A DNA stretch of 64,000 nt from Spirometra erinaceieuropaei (taxonomy: Eukaryota; Platyhelminthes; Cestoda; Diphyllobothriidea; Diphyllobothriidae): NCBI GenBank assembly GCA_902702965.1, contig CACRXP010000001.1:4432060-4496059 (forward strand), written 5' to 3'. The translations under genes and the position numbers were made by a program. The notes below the pieces were generated by a model. That model was not told the DNA's origin. It saw only the letters and a list, made by a program, of their open reading frames with translations, and did not search any database. Positions 12,232-23,375 of the stretch are shown piece by piece; within the stretch, counting starts at the first letter, position 1, and each line of letters starts with the position of its first letter.

Positions 12232-12310
12232 GAAACCAGAACGGCCATTTGTGGCACACTGGTCGTTATCAGCCAGCCAGCCATTCCCAAATCCCAGGCT
12301 TCCAGAAAAC
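12232..12310 (-). mobile_element. SINE body fragment
   Basis: This matches the conserved SINE body on the minus strand: acggccatttgtgg, then ggtcgttatcagccagcc, then cattcccaaatccc. The tRNA head and the TA tail are both missing. Confidence 0.5.
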
Positions 12311-13000
12311 AAGCATTCTGAAGCCAGATCCAACGGGTGAGATAAATATCGAGTGAGATGTGCGAAAATAATTATAAAAGGGACAGAAATATCAGTAAAC
12401 ATCACTTGACACCATGGTTTATTACAGGTCAAAATGCCAATTTGTCTATGGTTTTATGGGTGACTTGGCTCAAAAGCATGTTTTCCTTGACAGCCGTTGA
12501 GGCGTAATCTGCAGAGGACGTCAATAAATATCGCAAAAGGCAAAAAAGAAAATTCAGTGTAAGTTGGCAAGTAGTCAGTATCCATGTTTAAACAAAGAAA
12601 TGTCCTTGGATAAATGGAAAGAGAAAAGGGAGTTTAATTTTACAAGGCCGCTCGCTTGCTGTTACTGGTCGTGGCCGATGTGACGTGCGTCAAAGGCTCA
12701 AATCCTTACTTCACCCGCAATGGACTTCTAAAATTGAGCCGCCATTCTTTCTTCAAATGCCCATCTTTGCATACTTTTCCGCTTTCATTCAGAAAACTGG
12801 TTGCTTGGGCAACTGAGACTTAATTCTCCTCTTTAATTATTCACGCTACTTGCTGATTTCGCCTGCATCTCGACAGATTAAAGCAAGTTCTTGCATTAAC
12901 TGTCCAAATTAAAAATAGGGAAACCCGTATTCATCGCTTGTGGTGAATCATGGTGCCCTAAATTGCTTATGGGAAATTTTATTAATTTAAAAGCACTCCG
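12311..13000. other. No recognised gene or repeat
   Basis: Only short frames; no repeat shared with the rest of the window. Confidence 0.35.
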
Positions 13001-13590
13001 GCAAACGTACGCTTTCGATTATTCATAATCAGGCCTGAACAGTAATATAAGGGCAGAATAGCAAAAGTTGAACATCCATTAATAGCCAAAATGGGGCGAA
13101 AGGGTTGGAGGACGTTCAGAGCTCAGTGGTCAAATTCTAGTTCTGTCTGGGGTTTGGGGAGGGGGAGGGGGAAGGCGTCTGGCGATTAGTTGCCCGTGTC
13201 CCTACGCGACGTGACAGGTATGAACACGTATGCTGGGTTTGTCTGCCCAGGGGAGCCTTAACGCCTGTGCAAACGCTTTGTGGGAGCACAGGGCTGGATT
13301 GGCCAGCCTTATAGCCACTGCTCCTGACGTCACAAGCATTCGCTGACGCAGGAATTTGGAGTGTTTCGTCGACACTTTATAAATGACTCTGATTGCTTGG
13401 TTGGCGTCTACCCGGTGGCCGCTGTCAGCCAAGTGAACCACGCTTGTGCTAGAGATGGACTTTCCCCCACCTGAACGTCCTTCAACCCTCTCCCCCCATG
13501 CTGACTATTGTTGGATGTTTAACTTTTGCTGCTCTGCCCTTATATCACCGCACAGGCCTGATGACGAATAACCGAAAGCGTACGTTTGTC
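13001..13590 (-). mobile_element. 590-bp palindrome-ended Penelope-like retroelement remnant
   Basis: The left arm (13001-13119) and the right arm (13471-13590) are inverted copies of each other over about 120 bp. Matching blocks are caaacgtacgctttcg with cgaaagcgtacgtttg, aatcaggcctga with its partner, agggcaga with tctgccct, and gttggaggacgttcag with ctgaacgtccttcaac. Between the arms is a minus-strand coding remnant (13202-13441). Inverted or partial terminal copies are a known structural habit of Penelope-like elements. Each arm also carries a degenerate CTGATGA/GAAA pair (right arm 13558-13564 and 13574-13577). Confidence 0.6.
13202..13441 (-). pseudogene. C-terminal fragment of a retroelement GIY-YIG-type endonuclease region
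   Basis: An open frame of about 80 codons, continuous upstream for a few codons, reads HLADSGHRVDANQAIRVIYK and later AVAIRLANPALCSHKAFAQ, then LRLPWADKPS. This arrangement (H..SGH.VD, VIYKV, an AIR..NP.LC..K block and a final LPW) is one I associate with the C-terminal endonuclease part of flatworm retroelements. The N-terminal GIY and YIG motifs and the reverse transcriptase are absent. It sits inside the inverted arms of the element at 13001-13590. The assignment is by pattern and could be another retroelement class. Confidence 0.45.
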
Positions 13591-14967
13591 AGTCTTGACT
13601 TCTTAGACGTCCTCATGGGTATCACCGCCGAATTTAAAAATAGAATCCTAGTCTCTCATCTACCATCTAATGCGCACTTCAACAATCTGATTACTTGAAA
13701 GAAATGACTCGTTTAAAATTTCAGTCTGGAGTCCTTTCAATGGATATGCTTGTTATTAAAATCATATCGACGAAACCGCTTTAATGTCATTCTATACGAG
13801 AGGCTGGTCGCAGATGAGCCCTTTGCATCGACGGACAATATAAAAACCCTCAATTATCAATAGCTGACTGGTAGAATCCGAATCCCAGGTAATGCTGCCT
13901 CCAGTTTGGTGTGCTACTGGATCCGATGAAGAAAGCCTGATTGATGGAACAAGAGATTTTTTCCTGTCGTGTCAAATTCCTACTCGGAATATATTGCGTG
14001 CGGTTGTTATAAACTACACGTTTTAACGTCACCATGCAATTACTGATAAGTCGAGCTACCTAGCAGTTATCTGGCTAATCGTCAACATCGGCCACAAAAT
14101 AGTCGCAATTAGCGTATTGAACGTTCCGTTCAGGTCATACCCACACCTATTACGAAAACGAACGCTTCGTATGGGAGCTAATCATTGCAGTACCTGCGTA
14201 GTGATACGATCGCACGCCTTGTATGTCGGCCACATCTATTGGGTTGGGATGTGAAATAATGGGTCCAAAAAGGAAATAAAATTGCCGCATGGACAAGCTT
14301 CTTGCTCCAATGCTCAAGTCCTCTTTGCCTTAACTACTTCCGCCAGCATAGACCTAAGTTCCGACATCGGATTATAGCTGTAGCGAACAGGTGAGTAAGT
14401 CGTATACGAATTTTAAGACCAACTAATGAATAGAAAAATCAGATTCTTTTGCACTCAGGCGCTCAGACGTATTGCCACTTCGCTCTGCTTGTCCTTCAAA
14501 TGCAAAAAGCGGATTTTCAGCCGAAGTACTAAGTTATCTTCATGCCTTCACAGCGACCAAACTCAGGTGGGCAGTTCTATTTAGGAACAGGTCTAGTATT
14601 AAATCATCATTGCCAGCTCTCCCATTTCAAAAAAGATATTGTCTCGTCGCATCACTAGTGAGAGCTATATTGCGAGAAGGTTGATGACAGTCTCCATCAC
14701 GGAACAGGCAAATATTTGATAAACCTTTTAGCGAGTCACGTAGACGTTGAGGTCTGCAATACCCCAAAGCGGCAATGAAATCTCATGCATGTTGAACAAA
14801 CATAGAAGGCTGCTCTGTGTTGCGTAAAATTCTTCTATACCATAATTCATCTAACAAAAAGGTGTTTTCGTACTGAGGAATTGCTCGAACGAATGGGCAG
14901 CAAACAATGTTTTTGGTATAATTCGAACGCTCTGTTGACTTCTGTCACTCAACATTCCAGTCCTTAG
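13591..14967. other. No recognised gene
   Basis: Short frames only on both strands; no repeat recognised. Confidence 0.35.
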
Positions 14968-15118
14968 GCAGAATGTTAATAGCAACAAGGACAGGGGAGA
15001 CTAGAATGGCCATTTCTGGCCTATTAGCCGTTGTCAATCGGGCTCGAGAGAGAGAGCCCGTAAAGCACCAGGGGATGAGTGAGTTCCATCAAAACGGTCG
15101 GTGAGCGCCCATCTACCT
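14968..15118. mobile_element. Two SINE fragments joined in opposite orientation
   Basis: Bases 14968-15040 are SINE body on the minus strand (gcagaatgttaatagc, then acaggggagactagaatggc). At about 15041 the sequence switches to the SINE 3' domain on the plus strand (gggctcgagagagagagccc, then gagtgagttcc and gtcggtgagcgccc), which ends at 15118. Neither piece has a tRNA head or a TA tail. Confidence 0.6.
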
Positions 15119-15753
15119 TACCACCACCCCAGTTCTTGTTGTATTAGCCATTTTGATCTACAGACATTGACATTTTAGGATTGTCTTTTATTCCAAGCCA
15201 CAAAAACGTTCCTGATCAGAGGATACTGGTACACGGGAATACGTGATTACGAGGTGGTTAACATCCCATTTCGAAGCATACAGTAAAGGCGTCGAATAAA
15301 ACAAAACAAGGTCATTTCTTCTGCTGTCCGATAACTATGGAGCAAGGAACTGAGCTGACCAAACGGCTGAGGTTCGAAATCCCCACACAGAACATGACTT
15401 TCTGTACGACTGACTGATTTGCTCGTCACTACACAAAGTCACATTGGTCGGACTGGGTTTCAAACGCCGGTGTTAACTGACGTGAGTGGATGTTCAAAAG
15501 ACGTTCGGCTGCTAATGCTTTTCAGTCATGGGGTTTACTTAAAATGAAATAGTTTTTCCATGAATGTTCTCATTTGAGTTGGCGGGCATGAAATCCGACT
15601 GTACTAGTTCCTTCGGACCAAACTCCTAACCGATTGCTTGTTTAAAAGGAAATAACTCTGATAGCCGTAGAATTAGAAGAAGACGGGTAACCGAAGCAGC
15701 GACTTTTTCAGGTGTAATTGCGTCATTTTCAATCAGGGTCACGCTCAGTCAAC
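15119..15753. other. No recognised gene
   Basis: Short frames only. The last 20 bases before the next element form the left copy of a target-site duplication, listed separately. Confidence 0.35.
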
Positions 15754-15773
15754 GCTTACCAAAGGAAGCACAC
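15754..15773 (+). repeat. Target-site duplication, left copy
   Basis: GCTTACCAAAGGAAGCACAC is repeated perfectly at 16126-16145, immediately flanking the R element. Confidence 0.85.
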
Positions 15774-16125
15774 GACAGTTCGTCCGTCGATTTCGACGAT
15801 GACCACCGTGTGCCCCACAGACTGCATTGTGGGAGCAGGGACGTTGACTTGCGCAGGGGTTTATAGTGCCGGTAGACTTGCGCTGCATCTACCTACACTC
15901 TCTCCTCCTCCCCCGCCTGGGCCCGGGGTCAAGACAGAGTCAAGAAGACCGGAGACGAGGGAGGCCGCAGGTGGATGGCTCGGACGGATCCTCACCTTGG
16001 CGTTCCACCACACCCCCTGGCCCACTCACAAATGACCAGGATTTTGACCACTAAACAATGGGGTGGTGACAGTGGTCCAGTTGTGCGACGAATGCCGACA
16101 ACAGGGTCCGCCAGCGCACCCCTTT
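15774..16125 (+). mobile_element. R element, 352-bp copy with intact target-site duplication
   Basis: The copy starts with gacagttcgtccgtcg, the same 5' end seen in the R copies at 7843, 25977 and 43384 (minus strand). It runs through gtagacttgcgctgcatc, a pyrimidine-rich tcctcctcccccgcc stretch, and the gtcaagacagagtcaagaag and ggcgttccaccacacc blocks. It ends at gcgcacccctt just before the right target copy. The long frames it contains recur with the repeat in other copies and are not host genes. A 20-bp duplication is typical of target-primed retrotransposition, so R is probably a non-autonomous retroposon. No tRNA head and no A-rich or TA tail is seen. Confidence 0.8.
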
Positions 16126-16145
16126 GCTTACCAAAGGAAGCACAC
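16126..16145 (+). repeat. Target-site duplication, right copy
   Basis: Perfect 20-bp match to 15754-15773. The following acacaca extends into a short CA tract that is not part of the match. Confidence 0.85.
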
Positions 16146-16823
16146 ACACACATGACGCTGAAGATATGCTTAAACCTGAAGCGACTAGCAAGGCAGTCTC
16201 TCCTATCGCTCCCAGTATACCTTTGATTTTGTTTTTGGTTACTTTTTATTACGAGAATTGATTGAAGCCGTGGCTTCGGATGATAACGCACTCAGTCGAC
16301 GTGTCGATCCGGCGCCGACACACAACGATCTGCGCCAGCACCTCCAAGTCTGCATCAATGATTTTTAGTTGAAAGATACCCCGGATAACTAGCACTTGTT
16401 CTCTTGCTGCTTTTATCTTTGACGATGGACTCCAGCACGAGTTAAGTAAGCTTAGAAAAAGAAACAAGTGTTTCCGTTGTCCAATCAGTCCTTCTGCTCT
16501 TTGTTATCCTTACCATTACATTTCGGTCCCACTGTTTGGACAACTCAGACAGACGACGTGTACCTCATCAGATGAAAAAGCAATTTCCACGCTATTTGTC
16601 CCGTGCTGTGCATCAGCGTTACATCTCGTCACTCGATTTTCAATCTCTCAGGTCATCATTTCGTTCAGATGAGTGAACTGTGTATGAAATAGCTTATAAA
16701 TACGTGCTCAGTATCCCCTGCTGCTCCCGAGACATTCCTGCGTCGAGACTTGACTAAGACGACAGGAGATGATATTGGGCAAGTCACTCCGCCCAGGTCT
16801 TAGACGTGTCGGAAAAGTGGGTA
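16146..16823. other. No recognised gene
   Basis: Short frames only; no repeat recognised. Confidence 0.35.
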
Positions 16824-17218
16824 AGATCGCAGTTGGTAGCCAGGACCCGTATTACAGGTGACTGGGGGTTTGTTTACTGGGGCTATTTTGTGGGACTGCA
16901 TAATCACATCTGACCAATTTGGTTTCCGTTTTACGTTTGAGGTTAGGATAAGGGTGCAGGTTAATGGTTTCCAATTTTCGGGTTAGGGTTATGCCTTTAG
17001 GCTTAGGTTTTCGGGTTACGGTTAGGCTTTGAGCGTACCATTAGGTTTCAGTATTACGGTTAGATTTTTCAGTTACGGCTATGTCTAAGGGCTACGGTTA
17101 CGTTTACGCTTTCGACTAGGGTTAGGGTTAACGGTTAACGTTTAAGTTTGAGGTTAGGGTTAGGGTTAGGGTTAAGGTCGCCGTCCGCTTCCCCATTCCT
17201 GGCTACCAACTGCGATCT
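16824..17218 (+). mobile_element. TIR element with telomere-like interior (copy T1)
   Basis: A 22-bp inverted repeat bounds the element: agatcgcagttggtagccag plus ga at 16824-16845, and its exact reverse complement at 17197-17218. The interior is strand-asymmetric, G-rich on the plus strand, with many diverged TTAGGG-like units (gggttagggtt, ggttacgg) and one perfect run near 17155-17175. No reading frame spans it. The same element in opposite orientation is at 21456-21873. The TIRs suggest a non-autonomous DNA transposon (MITE-like); no transposase is present and no clear target duplication was seen beyond a possible TA. Confidence 0.75.
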
Positions 17219-18635
17219 AGCCGAGAAAGTGCAAGTCGGCCTCCCGAATAGGCGGAAACCACACGCCTAGAAAGATTTTGTCCTTGCTCTATGCAAGAGG
17301 ACCGGCTATCTCAGCCCTTGGCATATCTGCTAAATCACACCCTGTAAGGCATCGTGGTAGGTTGACTAGGTAACAGCTACACAAGTCTCTGTTGCATCAG
17401 TAACATCGGTTTCCTCCCTCTCATTTTGTTCCAGCAGCAGTACTGAGCTAGAGGGCCTTGTGAGGGAATTAGACGCATTAGTCAAGCTTGCTTGTTTTTT
17501 GTGCGGCAAGATCCTAGGTCAAGAAGCAAATTTAATGTCAGCGGGAATTTAAAAACACCTGTTGCAGTCTTTGTTCAATGCTGCTCACACGATTTTTGAC
17601 ATGGCATATGACGATGTGTGTCTGCAAGAGTACAGACATTTCAAAATAAGATGCTTCGAAAAGTTAGTTCAGTCAGCGGCCTTCAAAAAGAAGGAAAGCC
17701 AACAAACAGTTGGTTAAGATAAGATAAAGGCGAGAAGTGACACTATAAATCCAGGCAGCCACGTTTTGCCGCAGCATCCTTACTGAAAGGGCAATTTGGG
17801 AAAAATGCCATATCCCTTCCTTGTAGATAAGTGCGCGTTGTTTTTCGTCCATTTCCCCGCAGCCAACCGTTTTGCACTTAAGCCTCTTTGAAGTAATGTT
17901 TGTTTGAACAAAATGCCAGTGTTAAACAGCCCCGAAATCATTCTCTGGCCCACCTACCCCGAACCTCAACGATAACCACAAACCATGCCCTATTCCTTAT
18001 TGTGCCCGTGGCCCAACCCTGATCGTAACCTATGCGATTAAATTCCAAACGTCTTTTAGATGAGTCGGTGAGACTAAACCGGTCATGCAAAGAAAAGAAA
18101 ATATGGGCTGAAAGTCGTTAACAAATGCCGTAGTTAAATTAGTAAGTACCAGTCAAGACTGCGACAAGCCACTTCTATAAAGTTATGTCCGCTTATATTC
18201 TCCTGTTTCTCCATTATACGATGACTTCTCGCTTTAAGTTTATTACTACGAGTAAATAAGAATGGACAATCCCATTTACGAGTTATTGTAAATCTCAGCT
18301 TGTTTGCACCATGGCCTTTATCCTGTGATCCAAGAGTTTACCGTTTTCGTAAGTTGTCCACATGTCTTATAAGACTTCATATTGATTACTTAAGATTAAT
18401 TATGAGTGATTGGAAACCCTACTGGGTTTACTATTACTCTTAATGAGTTATTCACTGTAAGAAGTCTGTTCTTCCACGTTTCGGCCAAATTTGAGGAGAA
18501 AATGTTAACGAGAGTAAATGGATGCTCTGCGCAATTAAATACATCTTACGCCTGAATGCAAGTGGTGAGAACTTGATGATAATGATTACTTTATTACTTT
18601 ATCACTTTATTTCTTTATTACGACAGCAATTAGCC
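17219..18635. other. No gene; one weak CCCTAA-like patch
   Basis: The patch at 17935-18050 (cccgaacctcaacg, then cccaaccctgatcgtaacc) resembles a strongly eroded copy of the telomere-like element. This is uncertain. The rest shows no features. Confidence 0.3.
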
Positions 18636-18935
18636 CGGAAGGTTGCCAACTGACGGGTCTAATCGGTCTTCCTCCCAGGACGGAGTGGCAGGCTGAAATG
18701 ATTCCCTCTTAGTATGGCCTCTATGTCACTTTCACTCATTTGGAATCCAAACCCTCCCTGTTTCTATGAAGCTCCAATTCCTTGTGCACAGACTGGGCGT
18801 GCGTGGCATACGTAGACGGTGTCAGACACGGACCCCGATCCTGCCCCCGGTCTTTTTGGCTCTGTATAGACGCCGGACCCAGAAGGGTGCGGGAGATGCC
18901 GCACAAGCCTGTCAGCACTATAAACTACTTCACAC
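18636..18935 (-). mobile_element. R element, minus-strand copy
   Basis: The 3' subfamily block cggaaggttgccaactgacg lies at 18638-18657, as at 25510 and, in the other orientation, near 51965. The middle blocks (ggtctttttggctctg, gccgcacaagcctgtcagca) match R in order. The 5' end is indistinct. Confidence 0.6.
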
Positions 18936-20809
18936 ACAAGGAAACGTCCTTGTGCAAGGACGTCCTAAAATTTAATGTGACTTGATTGGTGCTTTTTGTT
19001 GATGCCCCCGAAACAACGCGGACCTTTCGGATCAGACGCGTGCGTCAGTCGGCGATGATCCCAATCCACTGTTTGTCCACGCGATTATATTAATCAGCAC
19101 GCCTATAACGTGAAAGGAAGTTAAAAGCGCTGATCCACGAGGACACCTGTACAAGAGGCTATCCAATCAGGACGCGCAAACTGTTAAACGTGGGAGGATG
19201 TGCTGAATGCCAGGAGAGATACTTGGGATTGCATGCGTATAATATATCAGTCCGGCATTGTGCGTAGAAAGGATGTTTGTGAAGGATCCTTTGAAGAAAA
19301 ACAGGGCACTGACAGATGTATGAGATACACTTTTCACATGAATGCGCGTCTACTGATCGATTTTAATTGCAGGACGAAGTGGAGAAGGTGCAGTTTTACA
19401 CTGAATCTCCAGTCAGAATCTTCACAGGCGGCCACACAAAAATTTCGTCTGCTAAAAACCTACTGGAAAGGCATGCTTGTTCGCACCTGTAGTTCATTTA
19501 AAAGAAACCGCATGAATATTATCCATTCCTATTTCTAAAAGGTTTGCAAATCTGCTAAATAAAAAATATATTGAACAAAGTTTCGTAGTCTTTATATTGT
19601 TGCCACTCGTTGTTACATATTTATTTGGGTGAAACGCCTGAATCATACAATATTCTACTGAAGGACGGACTGGTCAGCGGGTGTATCGATAGAAGATAGA
19701 AGTTGACACCGCACTCTTTGGGGGTCTGTTCTGCCTTCATCTAGTCAACCGTAATCCCTATCGGCATCCGGTACCACAGGCATTTCTGATGCTTGCCGTC
19801 CGTGGACCAATTGTGTGGCGTTTGACAAGCACGTCCGTGTTTCTCACACAACATTGTGATCACCGTCATTAATAACTAAATAAACAACCTAAGAACAGCG
19901 CTGCATCCGTCTACCCACATTTTCTGTCGCCAAGTTTCTCTGTTATCACATCCTGACTGAGTTCGGTTTGGCAGGCAGTCGTCTGTTAGTGCGTTCTGAC
20001 ACCGATTCGTGGAGCATCTGCCTCAGGAGGCCAAGGCATAAGCCTGCGCGTCTTCCTCTGCGAACAAAGTAATCACTTGCGGTCAACATCTTCCCAGAAT
20101 TAGCGGGTTTTTCCCGCGTTTCTCATAGTAAATTGCCGCCAAATAGCACTGCATGCAAAATTGCGTCCGTCTTTTTAAGTACGGTCGTTTGCTTTCTAAT
20201 TTTAACTGTTGTTTGGCGCAATGGGGACGGTCTTGCTTTATTTTGGCGGCCAGATGAATTGTTGCCCTCCTATTGAGTCCCTGTCACTAAATACGCCTCA
20301 TGTTTGTTTTCTGCAAGGCAGAAGCACTTGGCGGCTAAGAGTAACATTTTTCCATCCCTGCTCTGGTCCACCCGCGATCAAAAGGCCGTAAAGTGCATTG
20401 GGCGGTAAGTTGAATTTCCTGGGTAAACAACCTTACTCGACCAGTTTTCAGTGAAAATTGAGAACCTGTGTAATTCGCTTGCCTTCTATCCTTTGCTCTA
20501 AAACCCTCAAGGGCCGGTTGACCTTTCCGTAAGATTCCAGAGGGAATGATGAAGAAGAATTTGTTGATTATTGATCAGCAATAAAACCGTCTTCATGTCC
20601 CGCATATGGCCCTAGTGGCGACAACTTAAAAATGCTTAGCGGTAGCACTGGAAAGATTTTTTCTGCATTGCCAAAAATCTAACGTCTTTGCGTAAAATTG
20701 GATCCGTTTAATTCGTGACGCCTGAATCACTCTACACGTCAAGTCAGTTGGACCGTCATGAACGACAATGCCCATTGTGTGCCGGGATATTGGTGAACAT
20801 AAGGCGGAG
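18936..20809. other. No recognised gene
   Basis: The strongest coding hint is a good acceptor (gattttaattgcag ending at 19371) followed by a 39-codon frame with peptide VEKVQFYTESPVRIF, stopping at 19489-19491. That is too short to support. The remainder has short frames only. Confidence 0.35.
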
Positions 20810-21055
20810 ACTTTCACAGCATCAACCGCACTCCCTCCTTCCTCACCTTCCTGGGTCCGGAGCAAGACCAGGTCAGGACAACCGGAGGTGGCATCGGGGA
20901 TGGCGACTGACAGGGCTACGCAACCCGTCTAAGCCTGTCATTCACTCCCGGTCCACTGTCCGAGGCGGTCAGAAATCTGATGAGGTATTCGTTGCAAGCG
21001 ACCGACGGGGCGTGGGCTTGCGCCTAGGCGTGCCAAAACACCCACGCATTCGCCA
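20810..21055 (+). mobile_element. R element, degenerate plus-strand copy
   Basis: It keeps the R order: cagcatcaaccgcactccct, then tgggtccggagcaagacc, then ggacaaccggaggtgg, then gcctaggcgtgcc. Both the 5' and 3' ends are unclear. Confidence 0.5.
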
Positions 21056-21455
21056 TTAATCATGGGGTGCGCGGGCTCTGTGCAGCTTGATTAACACATG
21101 TCCTGCTCTATTGTGAACCCCATATCGCTTCAACATATCCGCCACCTGGTCCGTCTCGAGGGCATATTGCTGTGCACGACTAATTAAGGATTCTACGTTT
21201 GTGTTATTCACGCACAAAATGAGCCACCACAATAAATATGCTAAACGCACACCAGAAGTCTTTCTCGTCTAGGAAGTTTGCTCATTCGTTATAGTAGAAG
21301 CAGACATTTATATCCAGACAGCACGTTTTTAGGAGCACCACCACGCTCAGTGTGACTGAGTACTCCAGCAACCTACTCAGAACCACATTTAGCCACTCAG
21401 GAATTTTTATTGTTAATTTTTGATTGGTTGGCGATATTAACTAGAATATCTGGCT

Positions 21456-21873
21456 AGATCGCAGCTGGTAACCAGGAATGGGGAAGCGGACGGTGACCTT
21501 AACCCTAATCCTAACCCTAACTTTAACCCTAACCGCAACCTTAAACTCTAGCCGTTAACCCTAACGGCAACCCTAACCCTAACCGAAATCGTAAACGTAA
21601 CCGTAGCTCTTGGACATAGCCCTAACCGCAAAACCTAACCGTAATATTGAAACAAAATCGTAAAATCAAACCCTAACCGTAACCTGAAAACCTAAGCCTA
21701 AAGGCATAACCCTAACCCGAAAATCGGGCACCATTAACCTGTACCATAACCCTAACCTCAAACGTAAAACGGAAGCCAAGTTGGTCAGATGTGATTATGT
21801 AGCCCCACAAAAAACTCCGGTAAACAAATTCCTAGCCACCTGTAATACGGGGCCGGGCCACCAACTGCGATTT
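21456..21873 (-). mobile_element. TIR element with telomere-like interior (copy T2)
   Basis: This is the inverted counterpart of 16824-17218. The left end is agatcgcagctggtaaccag followed by ga (21456-21477), and the right end ccaactgcgattt closes at 21873. The interior is C-rich on the plus strand with many CCCTAA-like units. Shared unique blocks include gaatggggaagcggacgg, tgtgattatgtagcccc and cacctgtaatacggg. The pairing of unique flanks shows that both copies descend from one mobile unit, not from independent telomere healing. Confidence 0.75.
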
Positions 21874-23239
21874 AGCCGAATATCTTAATATTTTTTAATA
21901 GACTGCCCTAGTATGATCTTCCGAAGACTTATACTAACGAACAGTGTATCGTGATGTGAACTGAAATGTTAGAAAACGCAGTTGAAGAAATATCTTTAGC
22001 TTTTTAGCCATAATACAAGAATGATCATGGGATGGACAGTACCACAGCTGTGAAATCATTTGCCAAATCACTTTACGCTTCAGTCTTCCCAAATGGTTGA
22101 ACCGTCCAAACCCTATTTGTACTGCAGATTTACGAATGCTGTAATTTCAGGCTCAACGATATCGCACATCTGAGGTTGTCGCTACATCCAGCAGCTGCTA
22201 GAAAAGTCAGGTCCTTCGTCAGATTAGAAAATGTGAAATAAAAAATAAGAGAAGAGGACCGCTACCCAGGATCATTCAGTTTCCCTGCCCCAAGAACTGG
22301 TAACAACCCACGGAAACTGCAATTACGATTGACTGTTTGCTGGTGAGGCGAACAGGAGCGTAACTTTCAGAGGCAGATTTTGCCTGACATATGCAAAACC
22401 AGCCACACAACTCGAGGATCGGCACACTGCGAGGGGTTGGCGTTGTCACTCGGTGTCGAATTATGTGGCGCGTACGCCCTAGTCGGCACGCATGATGACT
22501 CATCCCGCGTCTGCTGTGTGCAGGCGCACAGATTTTCACGCCTGTGGGCAGGTCTGTACGCCCACCAGGTGACTGATTCGGTGGAAGGAAGCTTCGTCTA
22601 CGGTCGAGCAGACCGCTCGATGAATAGAGAGGAGCGCCGATGACGAATTCAGTTTGCGGCATTGAATGCTGGATACACGACCAGTAGGGCAAAGCTAAGC
22701 ATCGGACCATGGAGACGGCCACTACGTAAGCAAATGTCAAAGAAACTGGACCACCCGTTGTTGCACGACAGCGCGCTGCCAGAAACCCTCTGAGCAACTA
22801 TCCCCGGACGTTTTGCCCGCAGAACAAAATCAAATTTGTCGAGTCGGAGAACGAAAGCGCCTTCGCCAAATGCAGACAATAGCAACAACAACAACCGGAT
22901 CTTCGGCGGATACAAAACGCCTTACAGGACCTCATTACAGACAAAATTCAAGACACTACGTTACTCCTTCAAATATTCCACTTCCAACCACCCACCGAAC
23001 CCTCGTTACTGCCTAAATGAGTATGCATCCTGGCGGATAAGACAGCAAAGCGTTTGGCAAGTGAGAGCCGAGGAGTTGACACCTGGCTAGGAAACAAATC
23101 CATTTCATATCTAATCGTCTTGAGTTAATCATGTGACTAAAACGTAACGAGTGTGTGAATAGAGAATGAGGTCGTTACTGCACACGGAGCACTCGGTAAA
23201 ACACAGGAATAGTAACCTTGTAGTACAGTTGATCTTGCG
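21874..23239. other. No recognised gene; GC-rich open frame at 22276-22797 on the minus strand
   Basis: The minus strand is open for 173 codons at 22276-22797 and an overlapping plus-strand frame is open at 22380-22643. The peptide has no recognisable motif. Base composition is GC-richer than its flanks, which lengthens chance frames. It could be an old retroelement coding segment, but I cannot name one. Confidence 0.3.
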
Positions 23240-23375
23240 CTAAATTGCAGGGAAACTGTGGTTAGAGTTGGGTTAATTTTAGGGTCAAAGTTTGGGCGAG
23301 GATGAAAAAAGAGTTGGGGTTGGATTTGGTGTCAGGGTAGGGAGGCGGAAATAGGTACCCGTTCCGGAATTCTGT
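23240..23375 (+). repeat. Degenerate telomere-like G-rich patch
   Basis: gttagagttgggttaatttt, agggtcaaagtttggg and ggtgtcagggtaggg resemble the reverse complement of the 426-560 fragment, including a preceding gcgctaaattgcaggg that parallels its gtgctaaatcccaggg. It is an eroded member of the telomere-like family. Confidence 0.4.

Noticed and set aside
16915..17185. True chromosome end or simple interstitial telomere
   Set aside because: Units are heavily diverged, bounded by a 22-bp inverted repeat, and the whole unit recurs inverted at 21456-21873.
19371..19491. Short terminal exon after a good acceptor
   Set aside because: Only 39 codons, no upstream partner exon and no recognised family.
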